This document shows, one piece after another, positions 1 through 5,599 of a DNA stretch of 7,843 bases (the first letter of the stretch is position 1; every line of letters begins with the position of its first letter). This stretch comes from Calditrichia bacterium (GTDB lineage Bacteria > Calditrichota > Calditrichia > RBG-13-44-9 > J042). A model generated the notes under the pieces. The model was given only the letters and a program-made list of their open reading frames with translations. It had not been told where the DNA came from and ran no database searches. Both the position numbers and the translations under genes were made by a program. The DNA lies in NCBI GenBank assembly GCA_030430345.1, contig JAUIFT010000085.1, positions 1 to 7,843 of the forward strand, read 5' to 3'.

Positions 1-686
1 TCGGAACCATGGTTGACCAGGGTGTAAAGATCGTTCATACAAACTCCATCGGCAGCGAGGGAAAATCCGCAATTTTTACCCGGGATCCCGCCTATACCAT
101 AGGCAACACATTTGCCATTGGGCGTCTGGCAATGGCACAGCGGGTATATGAAACTGAAGGGATGCGCCAGGTAAGCTCCGGACATCCCACCCTTGAACTG
201 ACTGATGAAGACGGCGCATTTACTGAAGGCGGAGACATTGTTTTTATCGGACAGAACACCTTAGCAGTTGGGCTGGGGCAGCGCACCACCGAAGCTGGGT
301 TAATAAAACTTCGCCATGCTTTTCCCGATTACGAATTCATTCCGGTCATCCATGATGATCTCCATCTCGATGTGCTCTTTACAATGGTTGGGCCAAAAAA
401 ATGTTTACTTGATCCCACCCGGGTCTCCGGCGATTTTATCGCCTATTTACGGAAGAACGCTTATACTATTAGTGAGGCAGATCCATCGGAGCAACCGAGC
501 CTCGGTTGTAATGTTGTTGCGATTGCCCCGAATAAAGTTATTGCCGTGAAAGAAAATGCAAAAACCAATCAACGTTTGAAAGATAATGGTGTTACCGTGG
601 TAGAAGTAAGTATGCCCAATGTGGTAAAATGGGGTGGCGGCCCGCGCTGCATCACCTGCCCAACGCACCGTGAATTAATCGACTAA
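1..686 (+). CDS. Arginine deiminase/DDAH-family amidinohydrolase, 5'-truncated
   Basis: This is the C-terminal part of a guanidino-group-modifying enzyme, the superfamily of arginine deiminase, dimethylarginine dimethylaminohydrolase and amidinotransferases. These enzymes attack a guanidinium carbon with a cysteine to release ammonia or an amine. Numbering from the first in-frame ATG at position 9, I see the FTRDP substrate-loop motif (residues 23-27), EGGD (73-76), the catalytic-His block HLDVLFTMV (His119) and the C-terminal GGPRC motif, with Cys214 as the expected nucleophile. The C-terminal spacing (NVVAIAP...ETN-like...GGPRCxxCP) is typical of arginine deiminases. The frame is open to the window edge, and the RDP motif lies about 50 residues nearer the N-terminus than usual, so the real start is probably upstream. 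No helical insertion typical of classic ArcA is visible, which favours a DDAH-sized enzyme. The substrate cannot be assigned: arginine, methylarginine or another guanidino compound. Family call is strong; specificity is not. Confidence 0.88.
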   Translation, partial: GTMVDQGVKIVHTNSIGSEGKSAIFTRDPAYTIGNTFAIGRLAMAQRVYETEGMRQVSSGHPTLELTDEDGAFTEGGDIVFIGQNTLAVGLGQRTTEAGLIKLRHAFPDYEFIPVIHDDLHLDVLFTMVGPKKCLLDPTRVSGDFIAYLRKNAYTISEADPSEQPSLGCNVVAIAPNKVIAVKENAKTNQRLKDNGVTVVEVSMPNVVKWGGGPRCITCPTHRELID

Positions 687-692
687 CGCAGA

Positions 693-713
693 CTTTGGCT
701 GCATCAGCCAGAG
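693..713 (+). other. Short hairpin between amidinohydrolase and NlpC/P60 genes
   Basis: CTTTGGCTG and CAGCCAGAG form a nine-base-pair stem (one G-U) around a CAT loop, seven bases after the stop codon of the upstream gene. No T-tract follows directly; the T-rich run at 723-726 is ten bases downstream. It could be a weak terminator or an mRNA 3'-end stabiliser within an operon. The stem is seen directly; its role is inferred. Confidence 0.4.
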
Positions 714-742
714 AGACAAATATTTTAGAAAGGATTAATTAA

Positions 743-1966
743 ATGCTGGCGACTCGCTTTTTCACAGGACTTTATGGATTGTTTTTATTCACTTTACTGA
801 TCACAAGTTGTGATCATAGTGAAGCACTGCAACAAACAGCCGATGATGCTATTAAGGAAATTAAATCGACCCATGCGCCGGATAAGCGCGTCGCTCATTT
901 TGCCGTAGAAGCAGCTGCCACCGGCAATGCCATCCTGCTCACCGGTGAAACCAATCTTCCTGAAGCAAAAGCTCAATTAGTTGCCAGTTTGCAGGAGAGC
1001 GGCGCATTGGTTAATGATCAAATCCTGCTACTGCCCGACCCCGCACTGGGTGAGCAAAAATGGGCGCTGGCACTCAACTCCGTCGTCAATATTCGCTCTG
1101 CACCTCGCCATTCCGGCGAACTGGCCACTCAGGCATTACTCGGCACGCCATTTAATGTATTAAAAAAGGAGCGCGGATTTTACCGGGTGCAAACCCCGGA
1201 TGGCTATCTCGGCTGGGTTGATGCGCAAGGCATCCGGCGCGTTGACGCCGCTGAACTGGCAGCTTTCCGAAACTCAGACAAGATCGTCTTTCAACCGATA
1301 TACGGATTCGCTTATCAAGCCCCGCAATCCAATGCCGCCCCGGTTGGCGACCTGGTGAACGGCTCGGTCCTGGAAAAAACCGGGGAGGCCGGCAGCTATT
1401 ACAAAGTGCGATACCCTGATGGTCGGAGCGGGTTCGTCGCTAAAAAAGATGCGCTTCCTTACGATGCCTGGGTAAAAAGAATGAAATCCAGTGGAGAATC
1501 TCTCTCCGCAGTTGCCAAAGATTTAATGGGTGTTCCCTATCTTTGGGGCGGCACTTCCGCTAAGGGGGTCGATTGCAGCGGATACACAAAAACGATATTT
1601 TATATGAATGGCATAATCCTGCCGCGCGATGCTTCTCAGCAAGTCCATGCCGGCATATTGGTCGATGAGGACAAAAACTTCGCCTCACTGGAAACCGGCG
1701 ACCTGCTATTTTTCGGCAGAGCGGCAACGGATTCTACCCGGGAACGCGTTGTGCATGTAGGTATGTGGATCGGCAACAATGAGTTTATTCATTCCTCCGG
1801 CCGGGTTCGCATTAGCAGTATGGATAAAGCTGCCGATAATTATGATGAATATAATTACAACCGCTATCTGCGAACAAAACGGATTCTTGGCCAGGAAAGC
1901 GGTATCAGTTTTTTGAACCGGGGCGGCTTATTCGGCTATATTGAAACAGCAAAGGCCAACAATTAG
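743..1966 (+). CDS. SH3-SH3-NlpC/P60 (C40) peptidase lipoprotein, YkfC-like
   Basis: Predicted cell-wall peptidase that cuts peptidoglycan stem peptides, most likely after D-glutamate as in YkfC-type gamma-D-glutamyl-diamino acid endopeptidases. A lipoprotein signal peptide (residues 1-22, hydrophobic core FLFTLLI, lipobox ITSC with Cys23) places it on a membrane facing the periplasm. Residues about 45-105 are a small alpha/beta segment that resembles a BON domain (see findings). Two bacterial SH3 domains follow, at about 108-165 (VVNIRSAPRHSGEL, GYLGWVD) and 183-238. The NlpC/P60 domain covers about 252-380, with catalytic Cys278 in GVDCSG, His338 in VVHVGMWIG and third residue His350 in FIHSSG, all intact. 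Length (407 aa) suits this architecture. The ATG is preceded by AAAGGA at 729-734 with an eight-base gap. It lies 56 bp after the amidinohydrolase and could share its transcript. Peptidase class is clear; exact bond cleaved is inferred. Confidence 0.93.
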   Translation: MLATRFFTGLYGLFLFTLLITSCDHSEALQQTADDAIKEIKSTHAPDKRVAHFAVEAAATGNAILLTGETNLPEAKAQLVASLQESGALVNDQILLLPDPALGEQKWALALNSVVNIRSAPRHSGELATQALLGTPFNVLKKERGFYRVQTPDGYLGWVDAQGIRRVDAAELAAFRNSDKIVFQPIYGFAYQAPQSNAAPVGDLVNGSVLEKTGEAGSYYKVRYPDGRSGFVAKKDALPYDAWVKRMKSSGESLSAVAKDLMGVPYLWGGTSAKGVDCSGYTKTIFYMNGIILPRDASQQVHAGILVDEDKNFASLETGDLLFFGRAATDSTRERVVHVGMWIGNNEFIHSSGRVRISSMDKAADNYDEYNYNRYLRTKRILGQESGISFLNRGGLFGYIETAKANN

Positions 1967-2041
1967 ACAGACAAAAACAGTTCATGGGCGAACAAGTTTT
2001 TATGCAGATTAAACATTGATTTTTATATACTTGGAGAAATT

Positions 2042-2545
2042 ATGAGTATTGGTCAATTCCTACTTCCGGAATTTGATATGGAGATGGAAAATACCCGGAA
2101 AGTACTGGAACGGGTGCCCGAAGCAAAATTCAGTTGGCAGCCACACGAAAAATCCTGGACGATGCTGGAATTGGCGGTACATATCGCCAATTTACCGACC
2201 TGGACGAATATTACACTGGAAATGGCATCTTTCGACATGGCACCCGAAGATGGTGAACCAGTCCGTGCTGCCAAACTGACATCCCGGCAAGAAATTCTGG
2301 AAACGTTTAAAAAAAATGTAACGGCGGCGCGGGAAACAATCGCGGCAACCGATGATGCCGCATTCATGGAAAATTGGGCTTTACTTTCCGGCGGAAAAAC
2401 TGTTTTTCAAATGCCAAAATTACCAGTGCTGCGTTCATTTGTGATGAATCATATCATTCATCATCGTGCCCAATTGACTGTTTATTTACGAATGAACGAT
2501 GTTCCTTTGCCAGCGATCTATGGTCCGACCGCAGACGAAGGATAA
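2042..2545 (+). CDS. DinB/YfiT-like metal-binding four-helix protein
   Basis: A 167-residue DinB-superfamily protein. These are four-helix bundles with a divalent metal held by three histidines; some members are thiol transferases using bacillithiol or mycothiol, but most have no known reaction. The metal ligands are visible as His47 in helix two (ELAVHIAN) and His137 and His141 in the NHIIHHRAQL block of the last helix. The usual C-terminal VYLRMNDVPLPAIYG signature and natural end (PTADEG) show it is complete. The start is supported by GGAG at 2033-2036, five bases before the ATG. It follows the peptidase gene by 75 bp in the same direction, so co-transcription is possible. I cannot name a substrate, and neighbours give no hint. 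It should not be called DNA-damage-inducible merely from the family name. Confidence 0.9.
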   Translation: MSIGQFLLPEFDMEMENTRKVLERVPEAKFSWQPHEKSWTMLELAVHIANLPTWTNITLEMASFDMAPEDGEPVRAAKLTSRQEILETFKKNVTAARETIAATDDAAFMENWALLSGGKTVFQMPKLPVLRSFVMNHIIHHRAQLTVYLRMNDVPLPAIYGPTADEG

Positions 2546-2670
2546 TTGCCGGAAACATCTTTTTCTTCTGCCTGGGGTCCGCCGGCACTTCACTCCCATT
2601 GGTATTTCACTTCCAAGCGCCGAAGGACAGCTCTATGCGGGGTAAGATAAGCACTCCACTCTTTTTCGAT

Positions 2671-2701
2671 AATATCGCTTCATTCCCAATTAAGCGATAT
2701 T
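2671..2701. repeat. Perfect 10-bp inverted repeat with 11-base loop
   Basis: AATATCGCTT (2671-2680) is matched exactly by its reverse complement AAGCGATATT (2692-2701). It sits in the gap between the DinB gene and the SRPBCC gene, 62 bp upstream of the putative -10 box. There is no T-tract on either strand, so it is not a standard intrinsic terminator. It could be a two-half-site operator, or a hairpin that ends or protects the DinB mRNA. Symmetry is seen; function is unknown. Confidence 0.5.
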
Positions 2702-2739
2702 GAGAAGGGAAACATCCCCGTCTGCCGAAAATATTGGAT

Positions 2740-2768
2740 TTGTTTTTTTTCCACAGAGATGGTATAAT
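2740..2768 (+). promoter_or_regulatory. Sigma70-like promoter for the SRPBCC gene
   Basis: TTGTTT at 2740-2745 and a consensus TATAAT at 2763-2768 are separated by 17 bases, the optimal spacing for a housekeeping sigma factor. A start of transcription near 2775 would give a 5' leader of about 64 bases before the ATG at 2839. An alternative Bacteroidota-style reading (TTTG at 2739-2742 with TAATTTCG at 2765-2772) has a longer gap than usual and one mismatch. The position fits a separate transcription unit for the downstream gene. Confidence 0.55.
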
Positions 2769-2826
2769 TTCGGAAACAGGAATGGATTATATTGATAAGT
2801 AGTCCTGCTTTATGTTTAATATTTAT

Positions 2827-2832
2827 AAAGGA
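2827..2832 (+). promoter_or_regulatory. Ribosome binding site fixing the SRPBCC start at 2839
   Basis: AAAGGA lies six bases before the ATG at 2839. The earlier in-frame ATG at 2812 has no comparable site and would place this sequence inside the coding region, so 2839 is the preferred start. Confidence 0.7.
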
Positions 2833-2838
2833 TTAGAA

Positions 2839-3285
2839 ATGAAATACCAGACCGAAATTATTATTGATAAACCCCGTGATGAAGTTATTGCATTATTCGA
2901 TAACACTGAGAATATGTCGAAGTGGATGGTTGGCTTACAATCTTTTGAGGCGATTAGTGGAGAACCGGGCCAGCCCGGCGCAAAATCCCACCTGGTTTTC
3001 GAGCAAAAAGGCCGGACCATTGAAATGGTTGAAACCATCACCCGCCGGAACCTGCCAGATGAATTTTCCGGCACTTATGAGGCTAAAGGGGTAATGAATT
3101 GGGTGAACAACTATTTCCATGATGAAGGGGAGAAAACCCGCTGGGTATCTGAGAATGTCTTCGAATTTAGCGGCTTTATGAAAATCCTCGCCTTCTTCAT
3201 GAAAGGTGCTTTTACCAAGCAGAGCAGAATATATATGGAAAATTTCAAAAAATTTGCTGAAGGTGAAGAAGTCACTGCCAATTAA
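2839..3285 (+). CDS. SRPBCC (START/Bet v1-like) family protein
   Basis: A 148-residue soluble protein of the SRPBCC helix-grip fold, which forms a deep hydrophobic cavity and includes polyketide cyclases, aromatase-like and lipid-binding proteins. The pattern is typical: an N-terminal strand with DKPRDEVIALFDN, the MSKWMVGLQSFEAISGEPGQPGAKS block after the first helices, a run of beta strands, and a long C-terminal helix from about residue 115 onward (FFMKGAFTKQSRIYMENFKKFAE). There is no signal peptide. The start at 2839 is chosen over the in-frame ATG at 2812 because of the Shine-Dalgarno sequence and because MKYQTEIIIDKP begins directly with the first strand. It has its own likely promoter and ends 11 bp before the convergent dioxygenase gene. 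The ligand or reaction is not predictable; no catalytic residue set is defined for this subgroup. Confidence 0.88.
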   Translation: MKYQTEIIIDKPRDEVIALFDNTENMSKWMVGLQSFEAISGEPGQPGAKSHLVFEQKGRTIEMVETITRRNLPDEFSGTYEAKGVMNWVNNYFHDEGEKTRWVSENVFEFSGFMKILAFFMKGAFTKQSRIYMENFKKFAEGEEVTAN

Positions 3286-3296
3286 GGGTAAACACG

Positions 3297-4139
3297 CTAC
3301 GCTAACACCTTAAAGGGATTATCGGCGGGCCGGGCCAGCCAATTGTCCGCAGGATAATTATGGTTGCCTTCGATAACATGCAGGGCATAGGCGTGGCGGG
3401 ATTTCGGTGAGCGGTTCACTTTACTGAGGTGCGGCAACTGGCCATGCAACAACACTAAAGTACCCTCCCGAACCGGTAATGCCTTCAACCCTTCGGAAGG
3501 AATTGGCGTTTCATTCAGCACTTGAAAGGCAGTGCCTCCCTTGCCATCCCGAACAAAACGGGATTTCAGCGAAATTTTATGACCACCGGGCAGCGCCCAC
3601 AGGCAGCCATTCTCCAGGGTCGCATCTTCCAGAGCCATCCAGAATCCGACGACGCTGGGAGGATCGGTGTATAGAAAAGTGCTGTCCTGATGACAATTCA
3701 CTTCCCCGCCAATATTCGGCTGCTTGAATATATACATTGATTGGGCGGCAAGCGGCTTTTGGAAACCGATTTTTCGGGCTAATGCTGCCAGCGCCGGACT
3801 GTAACTGACCTTACGAAACGCTTCAGACAAATCATGTAAAGCGTGGCCGATTTTATTTATAGACAAAGCCTTTTCCTGCCGTAATTTCCCATTATCTAAA
3901 AAAGCCTCCTCCTCAAAAAAGAAGCGGATTTTATCTCCGGATGTCAAAAAGTATTCATCGCTGTTACGTTCCTGTTCATTCGTCGTGAAAATTGAAGCAA
4001 CCTCACCGGGATCAAACGCTTCCACCATTTCACAGGCAGCCTCACGCAACTGGCGACAAGTATCGGCGCTCAACCAGTCTTCGATGATTAAATATCCGTT
4101 TGCTTCATAAAATGCCAGTTGCGTATTACTAATTTGCAT
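3297..4139 (-). CDS. Phytanoyl-CoA dioxygenase (PhyH) family, PHYHD1-like Fe(II)/2-oxoglutarate oxygenase
   Basis: A 280-residue cytosolic Fe(II)/2-oxoglutarate-dependent oxygenase of the PhyH family, expected to hydroxylate an organic substrate while turning 2-oxoglutarate and O2 into succinate and CO2. The iron triad is intact: His150-x-Asp152 in CHQDSTFLY and distal His237 in HGQLPHLSK, with Arg248 (SRHAY) placed to bind 2-oxoglutarate. From memory, several blocks match animal PHYHD1 closely: EYFLTSGDKIRFFFE (62-76), INKIGHALH (94-102), QSMYIFKQPNIGGEV (133-147) and ALEDATLENGCLW (169-181). Length is also like PHYHD1. The substrate of PHYHD1 itself is not established, so none is assigned here. 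The start is supported by GGAGG at 4146-4150 (minus strand), six bases before the ATG. It follows the NTF2-like lipoprotein gene by 49 bp and is probably its operon partner. No signal peptide is present. Confidence 0.92.
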   Translation of the reverse strand: MQISNTQLAFYEANGYLIIEDWLSADTCRQLREAACEMVEAFDPGEVASIFTTNEQERNSDEYFLTSGDKIRFFFEEEAFLDNGKLRQEKALSINKIGHALHDLSEAFRKVSYSPALAALARKIGFQKPLAAQSMYIFKQPNIGGEVNCHQDSTFLYTDPPSVVGFWMALEDATLENGCLWALPGGHKISLKSRFVRDGKGGTAFQVLNETPIPSEGLKALPVREGTLVLLHGQLPHLSKVNRSPKSRHAYALHVIEGNHNYPADNWLARPADNPFKVLA

Positions 4140-4157
4140 ATTTTGCCTCCAGATTTA

Positions 4158-4176
4158 TCGAGGAAGAATTCCTTGA
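4158..4176 (-). other. Hairpin in the leader of the dioxygenase gene
   Basis: On the minus strand TCAAGGAA and TTCCTCGA pair over eight positions (one G-U) around a TTC loop, between the lipoprotein stop and the dioxygenase start. The stem ends seven bases before the GGAGG ribosome binding site. It could influence translation or processing of the second gene of the pair, or be a chance purine/pyrimidine-rich repeat. Function is speculative. Confidence 0.3.
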
Positions 4177-4188
4177 GGAAGGTAATTT

Positions 4189-4644
4189 CTATTCATCGGC
4201 CGAGGATGTATGATCATGAACGATCTTCCACCCATTCTCCATCTTGCGAAACAGTAACGTGAACAAGCCCCGGGGGGCATCATTTTTTCGCTGTAAAACC
4301 CATTTCCCGAAAGCCAATGCAGTCTTTTCATCAATTAGCAGAATGTCGATTTCAGTAAACTGAAGCCTTCCCATTAAGTCCCGGCTGTTATAGCGCTTCT
4401 GATACCGCTCCAGAGTAACCTGCCAACCCAAATTGACACGCCCACCAGAAGCAAAGCGCAATGAATCCGATTGCCAGTAGCCAGCCATATAACCGGTAAT
4501 ATCTCCCTTATTCCAGGCAATCACCTGCCGATTTAACACTTCGCGGATATCATTTGTGTTGACCGGTTTTCCCTCGGGTGCTTGTTCACAAGCAACGAAT
4601 CCTGAAAACAGCAATCCCCATAAGAATAAACGGGAAAGTGTCAT
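4189..4644 (-). CDS. NTF2-like (SnoaL/DUF4440-type) lipoprotein
   Basis: A 151-residue exported lipoprotein of the NTF2-like cone fold. The signal peptide is residues 1-18 (TLSRLFLWGLLFSGF) with lipobox FVAC and lipidated Cys19; Glu at +2 is not an obvious inner-membrane retention signal. The mature part shows the DUF4440/YybH pattern: a helix with IREVLNRQVIAWNKGDITGY, then YWQSDSLRF, GWQVTLERYQKRY, a strand region with ALAFGKWVLQR, and the final strands GLFTLLFRK and GWKIVHDHTS. These folds bind small ligands or act in isomerase/hydrolase roles, but no catalytic set can be assigned. The ATG at 4644 is chosen over the TTG at 4662 because GGAGGTGA lies just upstream and the signal peptide then starts normally. 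It is the first gene of a minus-strand pair with the PHYHD1-like oxygenase. Typical of FCB-group genomes; function unknown. Confidence 0.85.
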   Translation of the reverse strand: MTLSRLFLWGLLFSGFVACEQAPEGKPVNTNDIREVLNRQVIAWNKGDITGYMAGYWQSDSLRFASGGRVNLGWQVTLERYQKRYNSRDLMGRLQFTEIDILLIDEKTALAFGKWVLQRKNDAPRGLFTLLFRKMENGWKIVHDHTSSADE

Positions 4645-4852
4645 TTCACCTCCAACGATCAAGGTATCGTATAAAAATTCATAGCAGCGCAGAGCGAATT
4701 ATAAATTAAATTCATTATTCTAAAAATGTTATCTAAGACATTTTGATTTCCAGTTTATGCATAAATTGCAGAGCCTTTGCTGATTTACGCAATTTCGGCG
4801 ACAGTTTCAAATATTATTTGAAGATTATCTGAGGAAATAACAGGTTTTAAGA
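4645..4852. promoter_or_regulatory. Divergent AT-rich intergenic region
   Basis: These 208 bp separate the minus-strand lipoprotein/dioxygenase pair from the plus-strand HAD gene and must hold promoters for both. On the minus strand a consensus TATAAT is at 4698-4703, about 50 bases before the start codon, but the expected -35 position reads only TTTTTA. No clear plus-strand promoter was found. A perfect 12-bp palindrome, TTTATGCATAAA, is at 4754-4765 and could be a regulator site or chance AT-rich symmetry. No RNA gene or small reading frame was recognised. Confidence 0.4.
4646..4653 (-). promoter_or_regulatory. Strong ribosome binding site fixing the lipoprotein start at 4644
   Basis: GGAGGTGA, a near-perfect anti-16S match, lies four bases (GGAGG to ATG) upstream of the ATG at 4644. 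The longer frame from a TTG at 4662 would translate through this site, so the shorter product is preferred. Confidence 0.75.
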
Positions 4853-5488
4853 ATGAAACTTTTGATTTTCGATCTTGACGGCACATTGGTAGATACTTTG
4901 CAAGATCTAACCAACGCCGTCAATTATAGCATTCGCCAATTTGGATATTCGGCGCTCACCCGGCAAACCGTTCAACGCTATGTTGGCGATGGTATGTACA
5001 AGCTGATGGAAAGGGCGATGCAGGATCCTCCCGAGCAATTACTGAAACAAGGCATTCGATATTTTCAGCAATACTACAGCCGTCATCATCTCGATGAGAC
5101 GAAGCCTTATGGCGGTATCCGGGAAATGCTTGCGCATTACAGCAATTTTCAGAAAGCGGTACTGACAAACAAGCCGGAAGTCTATGCCCGGGAAATCGTA
5201 GAGCACCTGGCGTTGTCCGAATACTTTGAAATGATCGTCGGGGCAAAGGCAGACATATCTCTCAAGCCTTCCCCGGAAGGCATCTCACTTATACTGGCGC
5301 AATTGAAAGTATTGCCGAGAGACACGATAATGATTGGAGACAGCGGTAATGATATACTGGCCGGAAAAGCTGCCGGTGTAAAAACCTGTGCTGTCGGCTA
5401 CGGCTTTCGCGACCTGGAGAATCTAAGGGCTTTCACACCTGACTATATCGCAGAATCCCCGAAAGTGCTTCAAGGGCTTTTCGAGTAG
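4853..5488 (+). CDS. gph: HAD-superfamily hydrolase, phosphoglycolate phosphatase-like
   Basis: A 211-residue HAD phosphatase of the Gph/PGP type with an alpha-helical cap. All four motifs are present: motif I FDLDGTLVDT (nucleophile Asp7, acid/base Asp9), motif II VLTNKP (Thr105), motif III Lys138 in SLKPSP, and motif IV IGDSGNDILAGKAAG (Asp163, Asp167). The cap is residues about 15-80, including YVGDGMYKLMERA, a Gph-like block. Expected reaction is hydrolysis of 2-phosphoglycolate, formed by DNA repair of 3'-phosphoglycolate ends or by RuBisCO oxygenation, to glycolate. HAD substrate range is broad, so a different small sugar phosphate or pyrophosphate (PpaX-like) is possible. The ribosome binding site is weak: GAGGAAA at 4831-4837 is far from the ATG, and only CAGG at 4841-4844 is at normal distance. 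Transketolase follows 111 bp downstream in the same direction. Confidence 0.8.
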   Translation: MKLLIFDLDGTLVDTLQDLTNAVNYSIRQFGYSALTRQTVQRYVGDGMYKLMERAMQDPPEQLLKQGIRYFQQYYSRHHLDETKPYGGIREMLAHYSNFQKAVLTNKPEVYAREIVEHLALSEYFEMIVGAKADISLKPSPEGISLILAQLKVLPRDTIMIGDSGNDILAGKAAGVKTCAVGYGFRDLENLRAFTPDYIAESPKVLQGLFE

Positions 5489-5494
5489 TATAAT
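5489..5494 (+). promoter_or_regulatory. Possible -10 box upstream of transketolase
   Basis: A consensus TATAAT begins directly after the HAD stop codon, 105 bases before the transketolase ATG. No convincing -35 hexamer lies 16-18 bases upstream, so this is a weak candidate. If real, transketolase has its own start of transcription; if not, it is read through from the HAD gene. Confidence 0.25.
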
Positions 5495-5599
5495 TTTTAC
5501 CGGCAAGAATGTTAACTGATTGATTTCAATCTATTCCCTCCTTATGTTTAGGGCTGTCTAAAAGAGCGAGTTAAACCGTTTGAAAATGTAGAGGAAGAT

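Noticed and set aside
1990..2031. Possible weak terminator (GTTC...GAAC then T-run) and TATACT box before the DinB gene
   Set aside because: The stem is only four base pairs, and the TATACT box abuts the ribosome binding site with no -35 partner.
2374..2703. A 109-codon plus-strand open frame overlapping the end of the DinB gene
   Set aside because: Most of it is an alternate frame of DinB, its predicted residues show no family pattern, and no ribosome binding site precedes it.
2812..2838. Upstream in-frame ATG that would extend the SRPBCC protein by nine residues
   Set aside because: It lacks a ribosome binding site, whereas the ATG at 2839 has AAAGGA at the right distance; the extra residues would lie before the first strand of the fold.
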